From contig CALLJT010000047.1 in the NCBI GenBank assembly GCA_938050265.1, positions 1 to 14,542 of the forward strand: a stretch of DNA of 14,542 bases, given 5' to 3'. Within the stretch, counting starts at the first letter, position 1. Each line of letters opens with the position of its first letter. Position numbers and translations under genes: made by a program. This DNA is from Candidatus Saccharimonadia bacterium (GTDB lineage Bacteria > Patescibacteriota > Saccharimonadia > Saccharimonadales > SZUA-47). Below are positions 1 to 5,854 of the stretch, in pieces. The notes under the pieces were generated by a model, which had not been told where the DNA came from, did no database searches, and worked only from the letters and a program-made list of their open reading frames with translations.

Positions 1-722
1 CGCTTAACGAACGCGTCAGTAAAGTAGACTCAAAAGCCCGCAGCTACCTCGAAAAAGCCCACAGCTCCACACAGCATCTCGGCAAACTATTTCAGGACCT
101 CTTGACCAGCGCAAAAGCTGAGGATGGCCGGCTCACCAACCACCCGTCAGTCGTCGAAATGAGCGAGTTCGTTGAACAAATCGTCGACGGGCTCAAATTT
201 ACCGCCGAGAAAAAAGGCCTACTGCTTGAGCTCCTCATGGGAGCGCACCAACGCTCAGCCGACGGCAGCCTCGATGTCAGCCAACAAACAGTCAGACCGC
301 TACTCTATACACATGTAGACCCTGACCGCATGCGTGAAGTCATCACCAATCTGTTCGATAACGCAGTCAAATACACCGAATCAGGTCGAATATCTGTCGG
401 TATAACAGGGGATAAAGACGTCGTGCAGTTCAACATATCTGACACTGGTCCTGGAATCCCACAGAACGACGTACGACATCTGTTTCAGAAATTTTACCGC
501 GTCGACAATTCCGCGACACGGACAATCGGTGGCACAGGCCTCGGTCTCTATATCTGCCGCAAAATCGTCGAACTGTACGGCGGCAAAATCTGGGTAGAAA
601 GCGAAGTGGACAAAGGCAGCACGTTCTATATCAACCTCCCTCGGCTCTCCAGCGAGCGCGCGGCCCAGCTCCAAAAACAAGAATTAAACACGCAACCAGT
701 CCTATCTAACGAAAAGATTTAA
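1..722 (+). CDS. Sensor histidine kinase, C-terminal part (5' end outside window)
   Basis: The reading frame is open from the window edge (first full codon at 3) to the TAA at 720-722, so the gene starts upstream; the internal TTG at 102 is not its start. The first 35 or so codons look like the second helix of a HisKA dimerisation domain; the phospho-accepting His would lie just outside the window. The HATPase_c domain is complete: N box NLFDNAVKYT, G1 box DTGPGI (441-458), F box FQKFYRVDNS, and G2 box GGTGLGL (528-548) followed by the usual IVELYGGKIWVES. It binds ATP and phosphorylates a partner regulator, very likely the response regulator 70 bp downstream. Sensor domain and signal cannot be seen. 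A charged tail of about 25 residues follows the kinase core. Confidence 0.93.
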   Translation, partial: LNERVSKVDSKARSYLEKAHSSTQHLGKLFQDLLTSAKAEDGRLTNHPSVVEMSEFVEQIVDGLKFTAEKKGLLLELLMGAHQRSADGSLDVSQQTVRPLLYTHVDPDRMREVITNLFDNAVKYTESGRISVGITGDKDVVQFNISDTGPGIPQNDVRHLFQKFYRVDNSATRTIGGTGLGLYICRKIVELYGGKIWVESEVDKGSTFYINLPRLSSERAAQLQKQELNTQPVLSNEKI

Positions 723-747
723 CAGCGTGGACACAAGATGATACAAT
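719..747 (+). promoter_or_regulatory. Putative sigma-70-type promoter for the response regulator
   Basis: TTAACA (719-724) and TACAAT (742-747) are separated by exactly 17 bp, each one base off consensus. The -35 box overlaps the stop codon of the kinase gene. It would give the regulator a transcript of its own with a leader of about 38 nt that contains the AAGGAG ribosome binding site. Confidence 0.5.
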
Positions 748-791
748 ACGTCCTATATGCATAAGCAATTACCAGCCGCTAAGGAGTTATA

Positions 792-1679
792 ATGGCGAAG
801 ATCCTATTGGTCGAAGACGACAACAACCTACGAGAGATCTATGAAGCTCGCCTCATGGCCGAGGGATACGACATCGTAGCCGCTCGCGATGGAGAAGAAG
901 CATTGACCGTCGCCATCAAAGAAAAACCAGACTTGATCATCTCTGATGTTATGATGCCTAAAATCAGCGGATTCGATATGCTCGATATACTCCGTTCGAC
1001 CCCGGAGACAAAAGACTGCAGAGTTATCATGATGACGGCACTCAGCCAGGCAGAAGACAAGGCCAGGGCAGAAAAACTTGGTGCCGACAGATACCTCGTT
1101 AAATCCCAAGTCACACTTGAAGACGTCGCAAAAGTCGCGAAAGAAGTACTCGAAGGAGGCAGCGCACCTGCACCTGCAGCCGCAGCACCAGTTGCTACAA
1201 CGCCAGTTGCCGCTCCTGCCGTAGTTCAGTCTCAGCCTATGCAACCTCAACCTGCAGTTGATCCATCACAGCCCGTACAAGCCGCTCCAGTCGCTCCAGC
1301 AACAGCAGCGCCAGTCACACCTACACCGGCAACAACGCCAGTTGCCGCTCCTGCCGTAGTGCCGCAGCCAGTCGCTGCAGCGCCAGTCACAGTAGCTGCA
1401 GCAGCTGCAGCAGCAGTAACCCCAGAAGAACCTGGTCGCAAAAAAGTCATAGCACCACTCAACAACATGGCTGAAGTCGACGGCGAAACGAAGCTCAAAA
1501 CACTTCTCCAGAAAGAAAAAGCCAAAGAAGAAATGGCCGAAACAGTCAAAGAAACACTCGCAGCACACGCACCGCCACCCGTTGTACCGTCACGCCAAGC
1601 CGACGCTGCCACAGCCGAAGCCCCCGTACAACCCCCAGCCCCTCAATCAACAATCGACCCAAACTCAATCGCTCTCTAG
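792..1679 (+). CDS. Response regulator: receiver domain plus long Ala/Pro-rich tail
   Basis: The start is fixed by AAGGAG at 781-786, five bases before ATG. Residues 1-123 form a canonical CheY-like receiver: acidic pair D9/D10, phospho-acceptor D52 in SDVMMP, switch T82 and conserved K104. It presumably takes phosphate from the kinase encoded just upstream. No DNA-binding output domain follows. Residues 125-212 are a low-complexity stretch of Ala, Pro, Val, Thr and Gln containing a repeated block TTPVAAPAVV. Residues 213-295 hold a basic GRKKV patch, a charged, probably helical segment (KLKTLLQKEKAKEEMAETVK), then more Pro/Ala. The output is therefore probably protein-protein interaction through the tail, or the tail is a flexible tether; this is inference. 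Confidence 0.9.
   Translation: MAKILLVEDDNNLREIYEARLMAEGYDIVAARDGEEALTVAIKEKPDLIISDVMMPKISGFDMLDILRSTPETKDCRVIMMTALSQAEDKARAEKLGADRYLVKSQVTLEDVAKVAKEVLEGGSAPAPAAAAPVATTPVAAPAVVQSQPMQPQPAVDPSQPVQAAPVAPATAAPVTPTPATTPVAAPAVVPQPVAAAPVTVAAAAAAAVTPEEPGRKKVIAPLNNMAEVDGETKLKTLLQKEKAKEEMAETVKETLAAHAPPPVVPSRQADAATAEAPVQPPAPQSTIDPNSIAL
1197..1360 (+). repeat. Exact 29-bp direct repeat inside the response-regulator tail
   Basis: The 29 bases at 1197-1225 recur exactly at 1332-1360, 135 bp (45 codons) apart and in frame, both encoding TTPVAAPAVV. The sequence between and after is made of related Ala/Pro codons. The tail therefore grew, or can change length, by in-frame repeat duplication or slippage. Confidence 0.9.
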
Positions 1680-1850
1680 AGTCAACGCTTTAAACTCCGC
1701 AGCTGACCAACAATCGCTTTTTTCTCTAGAGTAGTATAAGCGTAGTGCAGCCAGAGACGCCCCTCTCAAGCGGAGTCCCTGCGCGAAACGCTACTCGAGA
1801 GAAGAAAGTGACTGTGGGTCAGGTCTCCGCAGAAATATACAGCTCAAAGC

Positions 1851-1859
1851 TGTTATACT
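1851..1859 (+). promoter_or_regulatory. Extended -10 promoter 11 nt before the pseudouridine synthase ATG
   Basis: TG-T-TATACT lies at 1851-1859. The ATG at 1871 is 11 nt downstream and no Shine-Dalgarno sequence lies between, so the transcript would begin only a few nucleotides before the start codon. No good -35 box is visible, which fits an extended -10 promoter. Confidence 0.45.
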
Positions 1860-1870
1860 CACTGGTACCT

Positions 1871-2551
1871 ATGAGGATTAATAAATTTATTGCACAGCAG
1901 CTGGACATATCACGGCGCAAAGCAGACCTCCTAATCGAGCAAGGCGTAGTGTCGGTCAACAGACAGCCAGCACATGCAGGCATGCGCATAGCCGAAACTG
2001 ATGTCGTGATCGCTGATGGCAAAAAGCTCCAAGCGCAACACAGTCGACCACACGTAACACTGCTCCTCCATAAGCCCACCGGATACGTGTGCAGCAAAGA
2101 CGGGCAGGGCAGCCCAACAATATACGAACTTCTGCCGCCAAAGTACCAGTCGCTGTACATAGCCGGGCGACTCGACAAAGACTCCAGTGGACTCGTCATA
2201 CTCACGAACGACGGCGAACTCATGCAGACGCTCACCCACCCAAGCCAAGGCAAGAAAAAGACCTATCAGGTCGGCCTGGCAACACCGCTCACAGAAGAAG
2301 ACATCCAGCACCTAAAAACAGGGGTTATTATCGGGGAAGAGCGTATCAGCCAGCTGATCGTGACGCCAGCCAAGAAAAAATCAGTAACCCCAACCTACAC
2401 CGTACAGATGCACGAAGGGCGCAACAGACAGATCAGACGCACGTTTGAAGCCCTCGGCAACCAGGTCCTATCACTCCACAGAACCGACGTCGGTCCGTAT
2501 AGCCTAGAGACACTGAGGCCAAAACAGTGTAAACTGTTGACAGATGAGTAA
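1871..2551 (+). CDS. RsuA/RluB/RluE/RluF-family rRNA pseudouridine synthase
   Basis: The protein has 226 residues from the ATG at 1871, where homology to S4 domains begins (MRINKFIAQQL...SRRKADLLI). An in-frame GTG at 1745 would add 42 residues with no family resemblance and would run across the promoter, so it is rejected. Residues 1-48 are the S4 RNA-binding domain. The catalytic domain follows, with GRLDKDSSGL (catalytic Asp102), the TYQV strand and HEGRNRQIRR. Enzymes of this family isomerise one uridine in 16S or 23S rRNA; which one cannot be decided here. Its last 8 bases overlap the start of der (ATGAGTAA), which suggests translational coupling with another ribosome-biogenesis gene. 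Confidence 0.92.
   Translation: MRINKFIAQQLDISRRKADLLIEQGVVSVNRQPAHAGMRIAETDVVIADGKKLQAQHSRPHVTLLLHKPTGYVCSKDGQGSPTIYELLPPKYQSLYIAGRLDKDSSGLVILTNDGELMQTLTHPSQGKKKTYQVGLATPLTEEDIQHLKTGVIIGEERISQLIVTPAKKKSVTPTYTVQMHEGRNRQIRRTFEALGNQVLSLHRTDVGPYSLETLRPKQCKLLTDE
2523..2538 (+). promoter_or_regulatory. Small hairpin with GNRA-type tetraloop just before der
   Basis: AACAGT (2523-2528) and ACTGTT (2533-2538) are perfect inverted repeats around the loop GTAA, a GNRA-class tetraloop in RNA. The hairpin ends five bases before the der ATG at 2544, where a Shine-Dalgarno sequence would normally sit and none is recognisable. It lies within the 3' end of the upstream coding sequence. Confidence 0.4.
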
Positions 2552-4127
2552 AAAACAAGTCCCGATTGTTGCTATTGTCGGTCGTGCGAACGTCGGCAAA
2601 AGCAGTTTATTTAATGGCCTCCTTGGTAGGCGAGAAGCTATCGTTGCTGATGAGCCTGGTACAACACGCGACAGCATCATGGCGAAAGCTACCCTCGAAT
2701 CAGATAAAGATTTCTGGCTCGTAGACACCGCGGGGCTCAAAGACCCAGACGACGAATTCGAGCTCACGATCCAGGAACAGATATCCGAAGCCGCCGCTGC
2801 TGCAGACGTTATCCTTGTCACCGTTGAAGCTCCGTCTATGCCCAGCAGTGAAGACAGAAAAGTCGCCAAGCTGGCGTTCAAAAGCGGCAAGCCACTTATC
2901 CTGATCATCAACAAAGGCGACAAAGCCACCCAGCAACAGATTGACGCATACGAAAAACTCGGCATCAAAACGTCGATCGTCACGTCTGCAACGCAGAAAA
3001 AAGGCTTCGACCAGCTCGAATACACACTCGACGAAATGCTCCCGGACGCAAGTATCAGGGAATCAGACGACCGGGTTCGGATTGCACTCCTTGGACGCCC
3101 CAACGTCGGCAAATCGTCCCTCTACAACGCACTGGCAAAAAAACAGCAAGCCATCGTTGCCGACAGAGCAGGGACCACACGTGACGTCAACCGTACTATC
3201 GTCAATTTCAAAAAACGCGAACTCGAACTCCTCGACACAGCTGGCATCCGCCGGAGTGGCAAAATCGAGCGAGGCATTGAAAAATTTAGCGTACTGCGGT
3301 CACTGCACGCTATAGAGCAAGCCGACGTCTGCATGCTGCTGATCGATGCCAACGAGCCTAGTGTCGCCTTAGACCAGAAAATCGCCGGTATGGTTAGAGA
3401 AGCCGGCAAAGGACTTATCCTCGTTGTCAGCAAATGGGACATCGTCCAAAGCTCTAAAGTCGAAGGACTGTCGGCGTTATCTAAAAAACGCCGCAAAGTA
3501 TCTACAGACCCAGAAGACATCGAAGCAGCCGCTGCCGCAGAACAAGAACGGCTCGACCATATAGAAGGCCTGAGCGCCCCACAAAAAGACGCCTACACCC
3601 GCGACCGCATGGCACCGAGACTGACGCACGACTTCCAGTTCGTTCCATGGGCACCACTTGTGTTCACGAGCAGCGTCACCGGGAAAAACGTCACCAAGCT
3701 GTTCGACATCTGCCTCGAAATAATGGAGCGACGCGCTCAGCGCATCCCAACCAGACAGCTCAACACCTGGCTCACGTCCGTCACTGACCGCCACCCACCA
3801 GCAGGACTCAAAAACCGTCAGCCGAAACTCCGCTACATGATCCAAGAAGACAACCCGATACCCGCGTTCAAAATATTCGGTAGCCAGACACGCTTCCTGC
3901 ACTGGAGTTATCGTCGCCACATGGACCGTATGATGCGAGAGCAGTGGGACTATGTCGGCACACCGGTTCAACTCTGGTTTATCGACCGCGATGCAGACAA
4001 AGATCCACATGCGAAAAAATCTGCCAAGAAAAAGTCGTTCAAAAACAACGGCAACAAAGAAAAAGTCCAGCGCCGCCGCCTCGCCAAAGCCGCCCGAAGC
4101 ACCCAAAAACCCAAACCCACAGAATAG
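2544..4127 (+). CDS. der: Ribosome-assembly GTPase Der (EngA)
   Basis: Der is a tandem-GTPase factor for 50S subunit maturation. GTPase 1: P-loop GRANVGKS (13-20), DTAG (61-64), NKGD (123-126). GTPase 2: GRPNVGKS (184-191), DTAG (231-234), and SKWD (296-299) where the family normally has NKWD. A KH-like domain follows at about 395-482 (QLNTWL...KLRYMIQ...LHWSYRRHMDRMMREQW). At 527 residues it is longer than the usual 430-490, for two visible reasons. There is an insertion of roughly 40 residues, charged and Ala-rich (about 303-362), between the SKWD motif and the TSSVTGKNV segment. There is also a Lys/Arg-rich tail from about 485, probably rRNA-binding. It starts inside the stop region of the pseudouridine synthase gene. 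Confidence 0.96.
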   Translation: MSKKQVPIVAIVGRANVGKSSLFNGLLGRREAIVADEPGTTRDSIMAKATLESDKDFWLVDTAGLKDPDDEFELTIQEQISEAAAAADVILVTVEAPSMPSSEDRKVAKLAFKSGKPLILIINKGDKATQQQIDAYEKLGIKTSIVTSATQKKGFDQLEYTLDEMLPDASIRESDDRVRIALLGRPNVGKSSLYNALAKKQQAIVADRAGTTRDVNRTIVNFKKRELELLDTAGIRRSGKIERGIEKFSVLRSLHAIEQADVCMLLIDANEPSVALDQKIAGMVREAGKGLILVVSKWDIVQSSKVEGLSALSKKRRKVSTDPEDIEAAAAAEQERLDHIEGLSAPQKDAYTRDRMAPRLTHDFQFVPWAPLVFTSSVTGKNVTKLFDICLEIMERRAQRIPTRQLNTWLTSVTDRHPPAGLKNRQPKLRYMIQEDNPIPAFKIFGSQTRFLHWSYRRHMDRMMREQWDYVGTPVQLWFIDRDADKDPHAKKSAKKKSFKNNGNKEKVQRRRLAKAARSTQKPKPTE

Positions 4128-4139
4128 CCCACATACGCA

Positions 4140-4212
4140 TATACTACTCTCACAGGTAAAAGCGAGCGTCGGTTAGCCAGCCCTATATACTACCTACCAA
4201 ATACTATATACT
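4140..4212 (+). promoter_or_regulatory. Three TATACT boxes upstream of pth
   Basis: TATACT occurs at 4140-4145, 4186-4191 and 4207-4212 in the 94-bp der-pth gap. The last lies 9 nt before the pth ATG and no Shine-Dalgarno sequence is present, so it implies a leaderless or near-leaderless pth transcript. No clear -35 hexamers are visible. The upper two could serve the same gene with longer leaders. Confidence 0.35.
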
Positions 4213-4221
4213 TGATCCCAT

Positions 4222-4866
4222 ATGGGACTATTTGACCGCAAAAAAACCAACTTCTACGAATCACAGCCGCTCTACACGCTGGGCAACAGCAAAACCGTGC
4301 TCGTAGTCGGTCTCGGCAACATAGGGCGCGACTACGCCCATAACCGCCATAACATAGGATTTATGGCTATTGATGAGTACCGACAGACACACGACCTCTC
4401 AGACTGGGTAGAGAAAAAAGATTTGCAGGCATACTACAGCAGCGGTGATGTCGGCTCAACTAGGGTCATACTCGCGAAACCCACGACCATGATGAACAAC
4501 AGCGGTGATGCGCTCCAGAAACTGCAGCAGTTTTATAAGATAGACGACGAAGATGTGGTCATACTCTACGACGAGCTGGACGTGCCGTACGGATCGCTCC
4601 GTACACGCACAGGCGGCGGCCACGCGGGCCATAACGGCATCAAATCACTCATAGCGCACAGCAGAGGAGCATTCGGCCGTATACGCATCGGTATCGGCCC
4701 TAAAACCCACGCGCAGATGGACAGTGCAGACTACGTACTACAGGATTTCTCTGAACAGCAGCACGGACACCTCGCAAAAGTACTCCGCCAGGTATGTGCG
4801 CTCGTGGACGAACGCACCGTTGGTCCGCTCCCAGATCAGACGATCAATGTCGTGTCAGAGTCATAA
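4222..4866 (+). CDS. pth: Peptidyl-tRNA hydrolase
   Basis: Pth cleaves peptidyl-tRNA released from stalled ribosomes and recycles the tRNA. All family landmarks are present: GLGN (30-33) near the start, NRHNIGF with the catalytic His at residue 43 (the family usually has TRHN), KPTTMMNNSG with Asn92, DELDVPYG with Asp120, and GGGHAGHNGIKS with Asn138. The protein has 214 residues. About 25 residues precede the normal N-terminus (typically MK-hydrophobic-GLGN), including MGLFDRKKTNFY. The extension may be real, since the ATG is next to a TATACT box. No downstream in-frame Met precedes the fold, so translation cannot start later at an ATG. Confidence 0.95.
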   Translation: MGLFDRKKTNFYESQPLYTLGNSKTVLVVGLGNIGRDYAHNRHNIGFMAIDEYRQTHDLSDWVEKKDLQAYYSSGDVGSTRVILAKPTTMMNNSGDALQKLQQFYKIDDEDVVILYDELDVPYGSLRTRTGGGHAGHNGIKSLIAHSRGAFGRIRIGIGPKTHAQMDSADYVLQDFSEQQHGHLAKVLRQVCALVDERTVGPLPDQTINVVSES

Positions 4867-4879
4867 AACTGGCCACAAA

Positions 4880-4928
4880 TAAAAAATGAGCCCGGTGAGG
4901 GGAGGAATGAACAACTCCGCACTCACCG
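4880..4928 (-). terminator. Hairpin with downstream T-tract on the minus strand
   Basis: CGGTGAG (4893-4899) pairs with CTCACCG (4922-4928), with a second possible pairing GGAG/CTCC inside. Read on the minus strand, the stem is followed six bases later by TTTTTT (4886-4881). It can end transcripts from the minus-strand gene at 4955-5320 or from the promoter copy at 4943-4971. On the plus strand, after pth, there is no T-run, so it is at best a weak terminator there. Confidence 0.45.
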
Positions 4929-4942
4929 ACTCGATTAGATAC

Positions 4943-4971
4943 ATAATATCATATTTAAGTACAATTGTCAA
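4943..4971 (-). promoter_or_regulatory. Second copy of the minus-strand promoter, at the 3' end of the orphan gene
   Basis: On the minus strand TTGACA (4971-4966), 17 bp, TATTAT (4948-4943). The gene's TAA stop lies inside the spacer. The segment is a direct repeat of the promoter at 5327-5355: 22 of 26 bases match between 4946-4971 and 5330-5355, including a 12-base exact block. Transcription would begin near 4936 and meet the hairpin at 4893-4928, giving an RNA of about 55 nt. No ORF follows. Confidence 0.5.
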
Positions 4972-5320
4972 GTATTACTCGTGCCGCCCCTTGAGTCGCG
5001 CCAGGGTCAATACTTTCGATCATAGCTAGGGCAGCTACTGCCTTTGCTGCTGCACCATCAGCCATGAGCGGATGGGAATCAAGTCTTTGTGTGATTATTT
5101 CGGTGCTATCAGCAACAGACACTCCCTGAGAAGCCATGTCTTTTGATTCTTCAACAAATGGGCAAGCCACTTGAGCACATCCATCTAGACGCAGCTTCCG
5201 TGCACCTGGACTCATAGGCTGGCCACTGCCATGACCCCCAGCATTAATACCTAATTCAACTATTTGCTCAGGACGACATGTCCGATCACATTCTATAAGA
5301 GGTGTAAAATTTTTACTCAT
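4955..5320 (-). CDS. Small orphan protein with CxxxC and CxxxxC motifs, function unknown
   Basis: This is a 121-residue protein I do not recognise. The gene is credible because a textbook promoter sits directly before the ATG (5327-5355) and a hairpin/T-tract follows the stop. Five cysteines are visible: C11 and C15 (CDRTC), C48 and C53 (CAQVAC), and C120 next to the C-terminus. A Gly-rich stretch INAGGHGSGQP follows the first pair. The C-terminal half is Ala-rich and probably helical (GAAAKAVAALAMIESI). There is no signal peptide or membrane segment. The cysteines could form a small metal site or disulfides, which is speculation. It runs opposite to pth and dprA, and its codon use is less C-ending than that of the neighbouring housekeeping genes. 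Confidence 0.65.
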   Translation of the reverse strand: MSKNFTPLIECDRTCRPEQIVELGINAGGHGSGQPMSPGARKLRLDGCAQVACPFVEESKDMASQGVSVADSTEIITQRLDSHPLMADGAAAKAVAALAMIESIDPGATQGAARVILDNCT

Positions 5321-5326
5321 ATACCT

Positions 5327-5355
5327 ATGATATCATATTTATATATAAATGTCAA
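5327..5355 (-). promoter_or_regulatory. Near-consensus promoter giving a leaderless mRNA
   Basis: Minus strand: TTGACA (5355-5350), 17-bp spacer, TATCAT (5332-5327), then AGGTAT and ATG at 5320-5318. The expected start point coincides with the A of ATG, so the mRNA would be leaderless. The -35 is perfect and the -10 has one mismatch. Confidence 0.7.
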
Positions 5356-5490
5356 ACAAATATCCCTATCCAAACGACGTTACGCGACCTTGCTATGAGC
5401 TGCTTTATCAATTTTACGAAAAATTTGTTATTACAACTGCGATTATAGTCATACATACTTGTGCCGTCAACAAACTTCTTATGCAAATAT
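5356..5490. other. AT-rich spacer without a recognisable gene
   Basis: These 135 bp separate the orphan-gene promoter from the terminator of RNA unit A. I see no convincing ORF with a ribosome binding site, no tRNA and no strong hairpin. An 83-codon minus-strand frame crosses into unit A but lacks any coding support. Confidence 0.4.
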
Positions 5491-5526
5491 AAAAAACCTC
5501 TGCAATAAAAATAGACCTGCAGATGG
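5491..5526 (-). terminator. Intrinsic terminator of RNA unit A
   Basis: On the minus strand TCTGCA (5523-5518) pairs with TGCAGA (5504-5499), with one more pair beyond a mismatch, followed at once by a T-run at 5496-5491. Confidence 0.55.
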
Positions 5527-5640
5527 GGGAGGAGTGCCTGTGGCACTCCGAGTAGCCATTTCCGATGCAAGCTCTGCTTGCAATAGTGAAATGGTGGTGG
5601 CATAAAAGTTATCGTACAGCTTGAGTTGCGGATACAAAGC
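5491..5640 (-). ncRNA. Structured RNA unit A (third of three tandem units)
   Basis: The unit contains four predicted elements. Hairpin 1 is GGAGTGCC/GGCACTCC (5531-5538, 5542-5549), a perfect 8-bp stem with a 3-nt loop. Stem 2 is CCATTTC/GAAATGG (5556-5562, 5588-5594) and encloses GCAAG/CTTGC (5567-5571, 5577-5581). A 4-bp hairpin lies at 5613-5616/5627-5630. The 3' end on the minus strand is a hairpin plus TTTTTT (5526-5491). Unit B has the same elements at an offset of 150-153 bp with compensatory changes. The minus strand is chosen because of the terminator and the upstream promoter. One pair in the last hairpin is G-U on the plus strand but C-A on the minus strand, which points the other way. 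Confidence 0.6.
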
Positions 5641-5790
5641 GTAAAAAAGCTCTGAAATATAAAGAGCCTCTAGAGGGGGAGAAAGCCCTGCGGGCTTTCG
5701 AGTAGTACTTTCCCTCGACAGCTATGCTGGCGAAGGTGAAAGTATAGTGGAGGCTTTAAAGACTACGATACGCACTAGTTGCGAAAACAG
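5641..5790 (-). ncRNA. Structured RNA unit B (second of three tandem units)
   Basis: Hairpin 1 is GAAAGCCC/GGGCTTTC (5681-5688, 5692-5699). Stem 2 is TACTTTC/GAAAGTA (5706-5712, 5738-5744) and encloses CAGC/GCTG (5719-5722, 5726-5729). The last hairpin is CGCA/TGCG (5771-5774, 5780-5783). Sequence identity with unit A is confined mainly to unpaired or junction blocks such as CGAGTAG and GGGGGA, while the stems change on both sides. A long-range stem AAAGAGCCTC/GAGGCTTT (5661-5670, 5750-5757, one bulge) encloses the unit and would compete with the terminator hairpin at 5649-5667. No separate promoter is obvious, so read-through from upstream is likely. Confidence 0.6.
5643..5667 (-). terminator. 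Intrinsic terminator of RNA unit B
   Basis: On the minus strand GCTCT (5667-5663) and AGAGC (5653-5649) form a 5-bp stem followed directly by TTTTTT (5648-5643). Confidence 0.5.
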
Positions 5791-5797
5791 AACACAC

Positions 5798-5854
5798 AAA
5801 AACCTCTGCAATAAAAATAGACCTGCAGAGGGGGTGGGCACCGCTGCAGGTCTA
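5798..5854 (-). terminator. Two overlapping, mutually exclusive terminators of RNA unit C
   Basis: The first stem has 11 perfect base pairs (5854-5844 with 5828-5818) and is followed by TTTTT (5817-5813). The second is CCTCTGCA/TGCAGAGG (5831-5824 with 5810-5803) followed by TTTTT (5802-5798). Both use the CTGCA at 5828-5824, so only one can form at a time. Confidence 0.6.

Larger units (their letters stand above)
5492..5829. repeat. Exact 32-bp direct repeat shared by units A and C
   Basis: The 32 bases at 5492-5523 recur exactly at 5798-5829, 306 bp apart, with a diverged version at about 5643-5675 in unit B. The repeat comprises the T-run, the terminator loop and the terminator arms. The spacing of about 152 bp between successive copies defines the tandem unit length. 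Confidence 0.9.

Noticed and set aside
102..722. Histidine kinase starting at the TTG at 102
   Set aside because: The frame is open upstream and the preceding codons encode HisKA-like helix sequence, so the gene is cut by the window edge.
1718..1723. T-run after the response regulator as an intrinsic terminator
   Set aside because: No adequate GC stem precedes it; the best pairing is 4 bp with a long loop.
1745..1870. N-terminal extension of the pseudouridine synthase from GTG 1745
   Set aside because: The S4 domain begins at the ATG at 1871, the extension has no family resemblance and overlaps the promoter.
4907..5041. Short ORF from ATG 4907 with GGAGG directly before it
   Set aside because: The spacing to the ATG is too short for initiation, the sequence lies in the hairpin arms and the frame runs antisense through the orphan gene.
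5352..5603. 83-codon minus-strand ORF
   Set aside because: It runs through the conserved stems of RNA unit A, lacks a ribosome binding site and has no protein-like composition.
5491..5831. CRISPR array
   Set aside because: Repeats are about 150 bp units with internal stems and diverged sequence, not short identical repeats with unique spacers, and no cas gene is present.
5830..5846. T-box antiterminator motif (GGGTGGGCACCGC resembles AGGGTGGNACCGCG)
   Set aside because: It carries an extra base, lies in the loop of a perfect hairpin, has no specifier or stem I, and is not upstream of an aminoacyl-tRNA synthetase or amino-acid gene.
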